A stretch of DNA of 64,000 nt from Stenogyne calaminthoides (taxonomy: Eukaryota > Streptophyta > Magnoliopsida > Lamiales > Lamiaceae). The notes under the pieces are model-generated. The model ran no database searches and was not told the DNA's origin. It worked only from the letters and a program-made list of their open reading frames with translations. Both the position numbers and the translations under genes were made by a program. The stretch lies in contig JBBCBC010000007.1 of the NCBI GenBank assembly GCA_037126765.1, forward strand, positions 24,871,667-24,935,666, written 5' to 3'. Every line of letters begins with the position of its first letter. Position 1 is the first letter of the stretch. Of this stretch, positions 1 through 12,020 are shown piece after piece.

Positions 1-1074
1 TACTTACAAGATCTTTCCAAGAAAAACAAGAAAAAATCTTTTCTCTCTCCCATCTATTATTTTCGAAAATAATTAGGAAAAATGGGCCAAAATATTTTCT
101 TCTCCTTTTCATTAATTGGACTTTAGTTTGGGCTATTTGAGGGGCCCTTAGGATAAATAAGATTGGACCTCCAATGGGCTATGAAGCTTTAATATTTAGC
201 AAAAATATTATTTAAGCCCATTAATATTATTTTACTCCACTATAAAATTAATATTGAACTATCCATCTTAACCCACACTACGCCTTCACAATAATATGGC
301 TCCCGGTCATTATTTTCCGCGTTTAAGATTATCTTAGTCTATTAATTAATTAAGTCACTGAACAGACTTTATATTAATTAATATCTTTGTCATTGGAGTA
401 AAGACTGCTCAACATTATTATCCATACCGGAAATAAATTTCCACTTGCAAGATTTGGTATGATAAAGATTCTGAGCCCACCAAGGGGACAAATCAAGCAA
501 GTCGTACTTGCACGCGATTCTCCGTATTAAATCTTAGCAATCGTCATGTAACTAATAATATTGTCCAAGATACAAGGTATCGAATCACATTGCTTCTCTT
601 CCCATCATAAGTCAAAGCAATAGTTATTAATTTCACACGATCCTATTTAAGGAATGGAGATTAAGAAATAACAAACCACTGAGGTCTAATTCTTGTATAT
701 TTAGTACTGAAGAATTTATCCTCCTATAGGTCCTTTTCAGCGCATCAAGATGCACTAGTGTAATCCCTTGGTCAAGACAAGACAATCCGAGCCTTACACT
801 TCAACCTTTCATGATGGTTTGCTAATTTCCATCTGGGTTGTGAATTTGTACTTAGTCACAGGGAACTGTTAATTTGATCATCTGTGATCTGGTATCACCA
901 AATTAACTACAACGTAACACGTACTGACTTTACCGAACGGGTATGCAATAAATATATATAACATTCGTTCATATTTAATGCAGCATGTGATAAATAATTT
1001 ATTTCAGTAAAATAAATAAGAAATTCAGTTTGGTTATAAAAAGTAAAATCATACTTTTCAGTATAACCCCAACA
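1..1074 (-). mobile_element. Family I copia LTR, 5' part, reverse orientation, cut by window start
   Basis: Read on the minus strand from 1074, this begins TGTTGGGGTTATAC and follows the plus-strand LTR at 7846-9694 with many small differences. Both contain the same hairpin (868-907 here) and the same run of short motifs. About 1.07 kb of an expected 1.85 kb is visible, and the rest lies left of the window. It abuts the leader of element A at 1075, so this LTR, or the element it belongs to, probably landed in or recombined with A and separated A from its own 5' LTR. No target duplication can be tested because the other end is out of view. Confidence 0.85.
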
Positions 1075-2075
1075 CCTGTGGGCGTCGAGGGCCGCACTCG
1101 ATGCATGTTGGGCGTGCGAGGGCCGAGGCGAGCGGGGCGCGGGACCCCGGACGCCGGCGCATTCGGGTGATGCTTCGCGCGCGCAAGGCTATGGGTGATG
1201 GGGCGGGATGGCCGATCCGGACCGGGGCGTGCGCCTAGGAGCATGCAACTCGCATTCCGGGTCGTGAGCTACTCATTTTCTGGACGTCGTCCTAACCCGA
1301 AATAGAGGACGTTTAATGAATTGTTGCGGATTCAGTGGGAGCTTTTCGAGACGAATGATGAAAGCAAAAGATGGGACGATTTCTCAAGATCAAGATTTGG
1401 AATTTAAACCATGACAGTTGGATATATGTGCCCAACGTGATTTATTTAATCTTGATGCTTGTTTTAAATTCGTGCAATTTTATTTATTTAATGTGTTTGC
1501 ATGATTTGGAATTGTCTAAAAGAAAATCTCACTTTCGAAAATTACTAAATATGTTTTATTGACAAATTTTATTCCGGATAATAAAATTACGTCAAATTGA
1601 CCTCCATGATTTATTTATTTGTGAATTCTTTTGGAGAAATTTCCCCAACGGAACGGCCAAAAGATGGATTTCACATGAATAAATTCCCAAAAGGATGATT
1701 GTGAATTATTATTAGTGGCAACGGTGATCCTCCCAACGAGGCTCGTACAAAGCGAAGTAATAATTCTGTATTTAATCATGGTTATTACTTAGGTATAAAA
1801 TTGATATGCATATACTTCTCCGAAGTCCCTATCAATTTTATATTGGTCAAGTGGGAGCCGACTATTAATTTTGAATTAAAGGTTTGTAACTGTTCTTGTT
1901 TGTAACCTGCTTGAATGTGTTTAAATACACAGTTCACCCAACGTGACCTATTTAAACAGTTTTGAGATGTCGGCTGATGCATGTTCATATTGTTTTGAGA
2001 TTTTGATATGAAATATGTGATCGAATTGAGTGATAATTTTGTGCTTACACAAATTGTTATTTATTTCAGTTCAGC
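1075..2075 (+). other. 5' leader of element A, with GC-rich start
   Basis: This is untranslated leader. Positions 1290-2075 align by eye with 59700-60482 of element B, with shared stretches around the CAGTGGGAG and TTTCTCAAGATCAAG motifs and the same block just before gag. Positions 1075-1260 are strikingly GC- and CpG-rich in an AT-rich setting, as is the matching place in B (59390-59715). The small ORFs here do not match any family and differ between A and B, so I do not call a gene. The PBS and 5' LTR expected upstream are missing. Confidence 0.7.
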
Positions 2076-4325
2076 ATGTAGCAACCTTTTAATCCACTGT
2101 TATATACACTCAAAGAACATCAATTAACTGGTGATAACTATGTTATTTGGAAACGAAATATGAGTTTTGTCCTACCAGCACAAGAACACAATTGGGTTCT
2201 CGAGATGCCCAAGCCAAACAAACCAACTGAAAGATCAACCGAAGCGGAGAGATCTTTATATAATGACTGAGAGCAAGCCAATGAACCTATGAAGTATATA
2301 ATCTTGACATCTTTGTCTGAGGATTTGAGATACATTCATGAAGGTGTTGAATCTGCTGCGGAAATTATGCAAAGTCTCGAAGATATATTTTTAACAAAGA
2401 ACCGCATGATCGATCAGTTCAAATGTGATGGCGTGACAATGCTGAAAATGACTGAGGGAACACCCGTAAGGGATCATATTCTCAAGGTCAAGCTTTATTT
2501 TGACAATCTTGCTTATCTCGGTGCTAAGTATAGTAGTGAGGTTCAAGTGGATTCTTTGTTCCTGACTCTTCCAAAATGTTTTGATGAGTTTTACTGCAGT
2601 TTTGTGATGAGTGATCACATGTTCACTATGGATACTCTTAAAGAAGCTTTGGAGACGATAGAGAAACATTTGGGACAAGAAGATGAAGCCTTAGTGACCA
2701 AAAGTTTTTTCTCAAAATCTAGACCAACGGAGGGTAAGGTTGATGAAAAAATGGATGGTGGAAACCAAGGAAACCTTCACTGCCAAGAAAGGTAGAGAAA
2801 AGAAGGTCAAATGGATGGGTGTCAAAAGGAATTCAAAAGGGAAGTGTTTCAACTGTGGTGAAAAAGGACATTGGAGGAATGCCTGTTCCAATCCCAAAAT
2901 GAGAGGAAAGAAAGGTAATTCTCACGCACTAGTTGTTGAAACTTATTTAGCGGCGTATGCTACCCAGTCATGGGTAATGGATACGGGATCCACTGATCAT
3001 GTTTGTTTCACGTTACAGGGGTTCAAACTAACCCGACAACTTAGTGGAAGTGAGATCCTCATCACACTGGGCGATGCTACGAGAGTAGCAGCTGAAGCAG
3101 TGGGAGACGTGAACCTGTCTTTTGAAGACAAGTTTTTAGTTTTGAGAGATGTTCTTTATGTTCCAGTTTTTCGCAAAAACATTATTTCAGTTGCTAAACT
3201 TATTAATGATGGATATTCTATTCATTTTTCTAAGCAAGTTACTATTTATCGTAACGATGTATTTATCTGTCATGGAATTTTACAGAACAATCTCTATACT
3301 ATTAAATATGCACACCACTCACAAAATGCATCTTATAACACATCGACTGTTTCATGTAATAAGAGAAAATGTTCAGAAAATGTGAACGAGACACTTCTAT
3401 GACATCTAAGACTGGGTCATATTAATCTAAATAGGATCCAAAGGTTGGTGAAAGATGGTTCGCTGTCGAACCTACAGTTAGAACCACTTCCAACCTGCGA
3501 ATCATGTTTGGAGGGTAAGATGACCAAGAGGGCATTTGGAGCCAAGGGGAGTAGAGCCACAGAAGTGTTGCAAATCGTTCATACTGACGTGTGTGGTCCA
3601 ATATCAACCAAAGCTAGAGGTGGCTATGAGTATTTCGTGACTTTCACGGATTATTACTCAAGGTTCGGGTACATTTTCCTCATGAAACACAAATCGGAAA
3701 CCTTTGATAAATTCAAGGAGTTCAAAGCCGAAGTGGAGAATCATCAGGAAAACAATACCAAGTTTCTACGATCTGATCGTCGAGTCGAATACCTCAGCGA
3801 TGAGTTTTTGAACTATCTGTCAGACGAGGGCATTGTTTCCCAGTTGACTGCACCCGGAACCCCTCAACAAAATGGGTTTGCAGAACGAAGAAACATAACA
3901 CTCTTAGAAATGGTCAGATCCATGATGAGTTATTCAGATCTACCCAAGTCATTTTGGGGTCATGCCTTGGAAACAGCGGCTTACGTTCTGAATCTGGTGC
4001 CATCCAAATCGGTTCCCAAAACCCCTAAAGAGTTGTGGACCGGGCGCAAGCCCTGTCTGAGACACCTAAGAATTTGGGGGTGTCCGGCATACGTGCTAGA
4101 CAAAGAAGCCGGTAAGTTGGATGCACGATCGGAACTAAGGCTGTTTATAGGATATCCCATGGGAACGAAAGGGTGCATATTCTATGGTCCCGAAGATCAA
4201 AAGGTGGTAATAAGTACGCACTTTAGATTTTTGGAAGAAGACTTTATGAACAATCAAAAGCCCAAAAGTGAGATTACCTTAAACGAAATAAGAGGGCAAA
4301 CTCCTATACCAACTGTACAGGTAGA
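2076..4325 (+). pseudogene. Element A gag-protease-integrase, broken Ty1/copia polyprotein (first part)
   Basis: This is the first half of a TNT-1-94-like copia polyprotein. The start is set by alignment with the intact start of element B at 60483. Here the second codon is TAG, so translation would stop at once. Parts in order: a UBN2-type gag (about 2289-2795); a frameshift near 2740-2795; a CCHC zinc knuckle CFNCGEKGHWRNAC near 2848-2890; an aspartic protease with DTGS near 2983; a TGA at 3400-3402 where B has Trp; the HLRLGH pre-integrase motif; and the integrase core. The catalytic triad is still visible as HTDVCGP, LRSD and the Glu of QQNGFAER. The frame is then cut by the solo LTR inserted at 4331, and the second half resumes at 6032. 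It is dead as a gene but clear as a family member. Confidence 0.9.
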
Positions 4326-4330
4326 TATAC

Positions 4331-6031
4331 TGTTGGGATATTTTAGTTTTGATGAATTATGCCAAAACATTATCAACTTGTATTATTGAAGCTGATTTAC
4401 AGATAACAAGTTGAGGGGGAACGAGAGAACAAATTGAGGGGGAACTCACGAAATCAGATGTAGATGATCGAGATCGACGAGGCTGTAGACGAGACTGATC
4501 GAGATCAGATGAGTAAGAAGAGTTCCGTAATCAACTGATGAGCTGAGCAAAATCAGAAGAGAAGAAAAGCTAAGCCAGCTGATCAGAAGATCAGATGACC
4601 AGATCAGAAAAGGAGGTTGCAGATCAGAAGAGGAGCAGATGAGACTGATCGAGATCAGACGTGATCGAGATCAGATATGAAGATGAGCATATGATCAAGA
4701 TCAGATGTGATTGAGATCAGATGTGCTAAACTGATATGCTAACCTAATATGCTAACTTGATGTACTAATCTGATGTAGATAAACTGATATCTGACGATGC
4801 TATATATACGATCCGATCATGTGAGCCGACGATCAAAGTAGAAGAAATCGATATCGAGAACCGTAATCTGATACCGATCGGGAAAGAAGTCATCGGAAGA
4901 GAAGTCATCCGTCATATTCACCGAGAATCGAACGCCGGCCGATGATCGCTTAGCCCAAGTCTAGTGACCGAGGTTAGAATGTCCGAAGACAAAGAGCTTA
5001 ACCCGCCAGCTTTGAGTGTCAGTATGCCTGATTAGACAAGGTCCGCTGAAGAGAAGTCAGCTGAAGGCTCAGATAGACCTGAAGGCTCAGATAGACTGAA
5101 GACACTGAGACTCAGAGAATCCTGAATGATTCCAAGGCGAGGAATCTGAGGAATATAGCCGCAAGTAGAATCACCGACGTGGACCAATGAGAGGAAGACA
5201 ACCAGCCTGGAAAAGCTGCAAGAAGCTACAGAATAGTATGGATTTGAATGTGACTCCATCCAACGGTAACATTCAAATCCACACTATAAATACAAGTTCT
5301 TCCTTCATTATTCGTGTGGATGAGTGGAGATTATAGCACGAGATGCTACAGAGCCAAAGAGAGTTATACCCAAAGCATTCCCACCCTAGAACACAAGTCT
5401 GTAGATATACACATATATTCAAAGAGTGTTCTAGAACCTAATCTAAGCAACCCACGATGTATCCTAAGCTTAGAGAGATTTTCCCAACCTTAGCATTGAG
5501 GCTAAACAAATGTAAGGGAAAATCTCAACCTAGTTGGAAACCAAACAAACCTTACCCAAATCAGTTTGATAGGATAAGTTTGTAGGTGAGTGTGAACTCG
5601 GTAAACATCTAGCAATCCCGAAAGGGAGGGTAGGCAATCCCGAGTGAGGGTTATAAGTCCCGTTGGAGTGTGAACTCAGAAACATCTCAGAGCAATCCCG
5701 TGGAGGGTGATAAGTCCCGTTTGAGTGAGAGCTCGTTAAATATCTAGAGGCGAACCCGAGAGGGTGATAAGTCCAGTTGGAAGGAATTTCCCTAGGAATA
5801 GAGAGAGTGGATGTAGGAGCTTGAGTCTCCGAACCACTATACATTGTTGTGTTGTTTACTGCTTTATGTTCTTATATTGTCATATGCATTCGATTATAAG
5901 CAAAACACAACTCTTGAGCTTAAAAAGACAAAAATTGGAAACAATCTGCCCTCACCCCTGTTTTATATGCATCGCTTTTAAAATGTTTTGCTTCTGTACG
6001 CGCAAAATGGGTTTTCCCACCGGGACCATCA
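4331..6031 (+). mobile_element. Solo LTR, family II, inserted in element A (TSD TATAC)
   Basis: It starts TGTTGGGATATTTTAG and ends CACCGGGACCATCA. It is flanked by the exact 5-bp duplication TATAC (4326-4330 and 6032-6036). Joining the flanks restores the alignment with the uninterrupted element B near 62690, so the ends are secure. There is no internal region, PBS or PPT, so this is a solo LTR of 1701 bp. It holds a TATA box (TATAAATA, 5285-5292) preceded by a 12-bp inverted repeat (5240-5251 and 5269-5280), and a tandem module around AATCCCG and AAGTCCCG at 5585-5775. The insertion is younger than element A. Confidence 0.95.
5240..5292 (+). promoter_or_regulatory. Family II LTR core promoter: inverted repeat, CCAACGG and TATA box
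   Basis: GGATTTGAATGT (5240-5251) pairs perfectly with ACATTCAAATCC (5269-5280). The loop holds TCCAACGGTAA, which fits the plant MSA consensus YCYAACGGYYA at 10 of 11 positions. TATAAATA follows at 5285. The same block is found at 11293-11345, 50562-50614 and, reversed, at 19037-19089, 30229-30269 and 52369-52409. Calling it a promoter is inferred from the TATA box and its position in the LTR. Confidence 0.65.
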
Positions 6032-7730
6032 TATACCAAGCGTCACACCGACACAATCGGAACCTCGTCGTAGTGGGAGGGTTGTTCGACAACCTGAGAG
6101 ATTCATGGGGATAGGAGAATCTTCAGATTTGGTCCCCGGAGATAGTGAATCAGACCCCTGGTCCTACAAGGAGGCAGTCCAAGATAAGGATTTAGAATCC
6201 TGGCAAACCGCGATGGAAGCCGAGATGGGCTCAATAGATCATAATCAGGTGTGGGAGCTAGTTGTACCACCCAGTGGGGTAAAACCCATTGGATGCAAGT
6301 GGGTCTACAAGAGGAAAAGAGGACCGGACGGGAAGGTGGAAACCTTTAAAGCTAGGCTTGTGGCAAAGGGATACACTTAGAAAGAGGGTATCGATTATGA
6401 AGAAACCTTTTTGCCTGTAGCCATGCTTAAGTCCATCCGTATTCTCTTGGAAATAGTTGCGCATCTAGATTTTGAGATCTGGCAAATGGATGTCAAGATA
6501 GCTTTCCTTAACGGGAGTCTTGACGAGGAAATCTATATGCAACAGCCCGAAGGTTTCATCGAAAAAAAGCCAAGAACACCTTGTGTGCAAAGTGAAGAAG
6601 TCCATTTATGGACTTAAGCAAGCATCTCGGGCTTGGAACCAATGTTTTGATCATGTAATAAAATCTTATGGGTTTGATCAAAACAATTTCGAGAGTTGTG
6701 TTTATAGAAAGTGTGACGGAACTGCCTTGGTATTCCTAGTACTATACATAGACTATATTCTGCTCATCGGAAATGATGTAAAGGTTTTGTCAGACGTAAG
6801 GGTATGGCTGTCAAAATAGTTTGATATGAAGGACTTAGGGGAAGCCGGTCATGTTCTTGGGATCAAGATCACTCGAGATCGAAAGAAAAGAATGATCAGC
6901 TTATCGCAAGCTTCATACATAGATACCGTTTTGAAGCGTTTCAACATGCAAGATTCGAAGAAGGGTTTTGTACCTTTCAGGCACGGAATCCATCTATCGA
7001 AAGACATGTGCCCTAAGACACAAAGGGAGATAGATGACATTAGAGGGATTCCTTATGCATCGGCAGTGGGAAGCCTCATGTATGATATGTTGTGTACGAG
7101 ACCGGATATCTGCTATGCCGTAGGCATGGTAGCGAGATATCAGAGCAATCCCGGAAATCAATATTGGACTGCTGTTAAGAACATTCTGAAGTATCTGAAA
7201 AGAACTCGAGATAGAATGCTGGTTTATCAGTCAAGCAGTTTATTTCACGTGGGATACACGGACTCGGATTTCCAATCAGACCTAGATTCCAGAAAATTTA
7301 CCTCGGGTAGTGTGTTTTGTCTGGGGAGAGGAGCTGTAACATGGAGAAGCGTTAAGCAGAAATGCATCACAGATTCTACCATGGAAGCCGAATATGTAGC
7401 TGCTTGTGAAGCAGCGAAAGAAGCGGTGTGGCTCAAGAACTTCCTAGTGGACTTGGAAGTGTTCTTAATTTGCCCAGCACAATCACGGTCTTTTGTGATA
7501 ATGCCGGAGCAATTGCAAATTCAAGGGAACCGAGATCCCACAAGTCCAGCAAACACATTGAAAGGAAATACCATCTTATACGATAAATCGTTAAGAGAGG
7601 AGATATAGAGGTGGCAAAGATCACGTCGGAAGACAACATAGCTAATCCATTCACAAAGGGACTGCCTCCGTTAACATTCGAGAGACATGTGGAAGGAATG
7701 GGTGTCAAGAGCGTTGCCAATCTGCTTTGA
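6032..7730 (+). pseudogene. Element A reverse transcriptase and RNase H, broken (second part)
   Basis: This continues the polyprotein interrupted at 4325. The reverse transcriptase begins around 6230 with the KWVYKRKRGPDGK motif. Premature stops include TAG at 6378-6380 and TAG at 6817-6819, and there is a frameshift near 6600 where two overlapping frames share the GLKQASRAW region. The active-site box reads YIDYILLIG (about 6748), so the second Asp of the usual YVDD is Tyr and catalysis would be lost. RNase H follows, with GYTDSDFQSD (about 7252) and the STMEAEYVA motif (about 7378). The last coding stretch ends in TGA at 7728-7730 after SVANLL. Everything downstream is 3' leader and LTR. 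Confidence 0.9.
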
Positions 7731-7845
7731 GTATAAGTGGGAGAAATGTTATTAGGTTGATGTAGGTAACATTAGATGTCACCAGATAATACATCAGACA
7801 TGCTGTGGTATACTTAAAAGCAGACTTTTAGTATAAGTGGGAGAT
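7731..7845 (+). other. 3' untranslated region of element A with two copies of the polypurine tract
   Basis: GTATAAGTGGGAGA occurs at 7731-7744, directly after the pol stop, and again at 7831-7844, directly before the LTR. The second copy is in the right place to prime plus-strand DNA. The first lies exactly 100 bp upstream and would not give the observed LTR start. Confidence 0.7.
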
Positions 7846-9694
7846 TGTTGGGGTTATACGTGAATGTATGCTTTCACTATGTATAACCTATGTATTAAAC
7901 ACTTATTTACTGAAATAAATTGTTTATCACTGTTGCTTTAAATATGATTGAATGTTACATATATTTATTGAAAACCGTTCATGGCAAGTGTTACATTGTA
8001 GTTAACGTGGTGATACCAGATCACAGAAGATCACGTTAACAGTTCCTTGTATACGAGTTCGTGTTTCACAACTTAGATAGATCCGAACAATCTATTGGTA
8101 GAAGTTGATGTGTTAGGCTCAGATTGACTTGTCTTGACCAAGAGATTACACTAGTGCATTTGATATGCTGAAGCGGACCTACAGAGAGGATAAACTCATT
8201 CGCACTGACTTAAGGGATGAAGAGTTAGACCTCAGTGGTTGTTGATTTCTTATTCTCTGTCACTTAATAAGGAATGTGTGTGATTAGTAGTTATTGCTTT
8301 GACTTATAAATGGGAAGAGAATCATTGCGACTTCGATACCCTATATCTTGGGCAATAATATTAATTGCACGACAGTTGCTAAATTAATATAGAGAATTAT
8401 GTGCTTGCAAAAGTCTTGCTTGATTGGTCCCCTTGGTGGGCCCGGAACCTTTATCATACCAAATCTTGCAAGTGAAATTAATTTTCCAGTATGAATAATA
8501 AAGCAGGGCTGTCCTTACTCCAAGGATAGAGATATTAATTAATATAAAGCTTTTCAGTGGCTTAATTAATTAATGGACTAAATAATCTTAAACACGAAAA
8601 ATAATAACCGGGAGCCATATTACCGTAATATGGGTTAAGATTGGATAGTTCAATATTAATTATATAGTGGTATTAATTAATATTAATGGGCTGAATTATA
8701 TTGTGGCTCAATATTGGAATTCAGAAGTCCATTGGAAGGTCCATCTTAATTCTCCTAAAGGCCCCTCAAGTAGCCCAAATAATAGTCCAATAAATAAAAG
8801 GTGTTTAAAATAAAATAAATTTATTGTTGCAATATTTCCTATTATTTTCGAAAATATTAAAGAAAAGAGGGAGAAGGATTTTCTTGAAAAGATTTTATGG
8901 AAAGGAGATAATGTATTCTTGGAATATAAGATTATCCCATAAATTCAAGAAAACTCCCACTTTGCTTCTTTAATAAGGATTTTTTTCGAAAATCTTGCAT
9001 AAGAAAGGGAAGAAAGATTTTCTTGATTTTCTTGGAAAGATTTTATGGAAGATATGTATTTTTGGAATACAAGAATATCTCATAAATTCAAGAAAGATCC
9101 AATCTTGAAATTCTTTTCTTGATTTTTGAAAATTTAGGCCATATTGAGGGTGTGAGATTTTTGTGAAAAAATACACATGGAAAGAAGAATTTATTGGATA
9201 TATTCAAGATTTCTTGGAGATCAATAAAAGATCTTTCCTAGCCTAATTATGCTCCAAAATTTCGAACCCCCTTGTCTTATAAATAGGGGATGAATTTTTC
9301 ATTCCCAACGAGTGTTCCATGTGTTGGAAATATTACAAATCCACAAAGGTGATGCAACAATATTTTTATTTTCCTTTGTTTTGTAAATCGTTCATTGGAG
9401 GACCTTCCACCGGGGTTATTGGATGAGGACTTGGGAATACTTGAGAAGGACTTTTGGTGGGTATCCAGATACTTGATCCTGTCTGTCTCAGATCGTCTCT
9501 CCAACGGGTAAGTTTACGTAAACTCCTAGAAATTCCGCATGCTAGGATATTTTACGTGAATATTATTTGCATGTTGTTGTTGGATGAATTATTATTTGAA
9601 TTCACTTAGGTAAATTCATGCTAGTAATAATTGTTAATATAAATTTGTGTTTATGAGGTCATCCTGATAGATCCTAGCATATGTTATCCCAACA
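7846..9694 (+). mobile_element. 3' LTR of element A (family I, 1849 bp)
   Basis: It is bounded by TGTTGGGGTTATAC after a polypurine tract and by TATCCCAACA, giving the expected TG...CA ends. It holds a TATA box (CTTATAAATAGGGG near 9277), a C-rich and T-rich U5, and a roughly 140-bp internal direct duplication (about 8867-8960 and 9007-9100) that adds to its length. The last 490 bp match the partial 5' LTR of element B at 58571-59045. The reverse copy at 1-1074 matches its 5' half. Confidence 0.92.
8001..8040 (+). other. Hairpin in family I LTR with covarying stem
   Basis: GTTAACGTG (8001-8009) pairs with CACGTTAAC (8032-8040). In the other copy the stem is GTTAATTTG (868-876) and CAAATTAAC (899-907). 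Two base pairs differ between the copies and both changes are compensated. The function is unknown. Confidence 0.55.
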
Positions 9695-10268
9695 CCCGGA
9701 ACTGCAACCACTCCGCAACTGAAACCACAACCACCACAAGAGGGAGATTTATGGCGGCCACCACAAGAGATAATAAGTTTTTACTCTTCGTGTCTCGAAC
9801 CCAAAACTTCGGGATCTTAGGCAGTGAAGTTCTAACCACTTGAGATATCCACACTTGACCGTAGTCAAAATTGATTAAGGTCCGATTAATTGAGCGTGAC
9901 TTAACAATTTCTTTTTTTTTTAAAATACTGATAAAATTATTTTTGAAACCAATTTTTTTTTTCAAATTTTTGAAATTAGTATTGACTGGTTGGCATGATA
10001 AAAAAACCTAAAAAAGAACAAAACATCTTGAATTTTTGAAAGACAAACTATATTTTATGTTAAAAAACTCCTATGAGACGGTTTTATAAATAAGACGAGG
10101 TGTAAATTTGTACAAATCAACACTCATCCTTTTTAAAATGTTTAAGAGTCAATATCCAAATTATGGCTCACATAAATGTTCATCGTATTTGATAAAGAAG
10201 TAGGCAAGCTCACCGTGCAACAAGATTAATATCACATTTCTTAACCAATAAAGTATATATATTCTGCC

Positions 10269-10317
<49 letters not shown>

Positions 10318-10360
10318 ACATCATCAATTCTAAATTTTTAATGTATTTATTAATTATGTT
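9695..10360 (+). other. Non-coding AT-rich spacer between element A and the next solo LTR
   Basis: No coding potential is seen. Around 10074-10130 is a stretch beginning TGAGACGGTTTTATAAATAAG that resembles the short foldback at 21652-21752, so it may be a relic of the same small repeat. Near the right end is a long TA dinucleotide run. The rest carries nothing I recognise. Confidence 0.6.
10272..10315. repeat. TA dinucleotide microsatellite
   Basis: An uninterrupted alternating A/T run of about 44 bp. Confidence 0.95.
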
Positions 10361-10365
10361 ATGTT

Positions 10366-12015
10366 TGTTGGGATATTTTAGTTTTGATGAATTATGCCAA
10401 AACATTATCAACTTATTTTATTGAAGCTAATTTACAGATAACAAGTTGAGGGGGAACGAAAGAACAAGATTAAGGGGTAACTCACGAAATCAGAAGAAGA
10501 TGATCGAGATCGGACAAAGCTGCAGATGAGACTGATCGAGATCAGATGAGTTAGATGAGTTCTGAGTTAACTGATGAGCTATGAAAATCAGAAGAGAAGA
10601 AAAGATAAGCCAGCTGATCAGAAAGAAACTGACCAGAAGATCAGAAGATAAGGTTGCAGATCAGAAGAGGAGAAGATGAGACTGATCGAGATCAGACGTG
10701 ATCGAGATTAGATATGATAAACTGATATGCTAACCTGATGTACTGACCTGATGATATCCTGATATGTTGATCTGAAGATGTGTTGATCTGATCAATGAGA
10801 TGATCAAGAAGAAATCGATAAAGAAGAAATCGAGATCTCAAGCCTAAGTAAAGTGATCTGAGGCTCAGTAAGTAAAAGTGATCTGAGGCTCAGTAAGTAA
10901 AAGTGATCTGAGGCTTACTAGTGATCTGAGGCTCAGTAAGTAAAAGTGATCTGAGGCTCAGTAAGTAAAAGTGACCTGAGGGTCGATGTCCGTCGAAGAA
11001 TCAACTCACCACCGAAAGTGTCAAGATGCCCGATCGCATAATGTCCGGCGAAGAGAAGTCTCACCAATCAAGAACCCTGAGTAGAAGTATCCTGAGGCTC
11101 AGAGAAACCTGAAGGCTCAGAGAAACCTGAAGGCTCAGAGAAACCTGAAGGCTCAGAGAAACCTGAAGACTCAGAGAATCCTGAAGACTCAGAAGTTTCT
11201 GAAGAATATAGCCGTTAGATTCAGCTGACGTGGACCAATGAGAGGAAGACAACCAGCTGAAAAAAGTCAAGCGGAACTTCTGAGAATAGTATGGATTTGA
11301 ATGTGATTCTCTCCAACGGTAACATTCAAATCCACACTATAAATACAATATCTTCCATCAAATTAAGTGTGAAGAATGTGGAAAAAGATGCTACAGAGCC
11401 AAGAGCCACATACTCAAGCATTCCCACCATAGAACACAAGTCTGTAGTCATACAAATATATTCATGAGTGTTCTAAAACCCAATCTAAGCAACCCACGAT
11501 ATATCCAAAGCTTAGAGAGATTTTCCCAACCTTAGCATTGAGGTTAAACCATTGTAAGGGAAAATCTCAACCTAGTTGGAGACATCAACCAAACTCAAAC
11601 CCTATTGTTAGGTAGTTTGTGTGGAGTTGTAAAGAGTTAGTAAGCTGCAGTGAGTCAGCCAGAAAACTCTAGAAAAGAAGTGAGTAAGCTACAGTGAGTT
11701 AGCCTGAAAGCTTGTAGGCGATCCCGTGAAGGGTGATAAGTCCCGAGGCGAGCCCGAGAGGGTGATAAGTCCAGTTTGAAGGAATTTTCCTAGGAACAGG
11801 GAGAGTGGATGTAGGAGCTTGAGTCTCCAAACCACTATACTTTGTTGTGTTCTTTATTGCTTTATGTTCTTATCTTGTCATATGCATTCGATTACAAGCA
11901 AAACACAACACATGGACTTAAAATGCAAAAATTTAGAATCACCATTCCTTCACCCCTATTTTATATGCATTTCATGATTTTTCCGCATTTCATGGGTTTT
12001 TCACCGGGACAAACA
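10366..12015 (+). mobile_element. Solo LTR, family II (TSD ATGTT, 1650 bp)
   Basis: It starts TGTTGGGATATTTTAG and ends ACCGGGACAAACA. It is flanked by an exact ATGTT duplication (10361-10365 and 12016-12020), with no internal sequence. It holds the conserved inverted repeat (11293-11304 and 11322-11333), the CCAACGG motif and TATAAATA at 11338-11345. Two tandem arrays lie upstream of the promoter: a 25-bp unit around GATCTGAGGCTCAG at 10853-10985 and an 18-bp unit around AGGCTCAGAGAAACCTGA at 11094-11183. Confidence 0.95.
10853..11183. repeat. Two short tandem arrays in the U3 of a family II LTR (25-bp and 18-bp units)
   Basis: About five 25-bp units at 10853-10985 and about five 18-bp units at 11094-11183, all built from CTGAGGCTCAG-like half palindromes. 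Because 18 is divisible by 3, the minus strand shows a spurious ORF with a six-residue repeat. Confidence 0.8.
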
Positions 12016-12020
12016 ATGTT

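Noticed and set aside
999..1244. Proline- and arginine-rich minus-strand frame over the GC-rich leader
   Set aside because: A by-product of high GC content, crossing the LTR-leader junction and not shared with element B.
11061..11270. Minus-strand frame with SLQVSL repeats
   Set aside because: Arises from the 18-bp tandem array in LTR U3.
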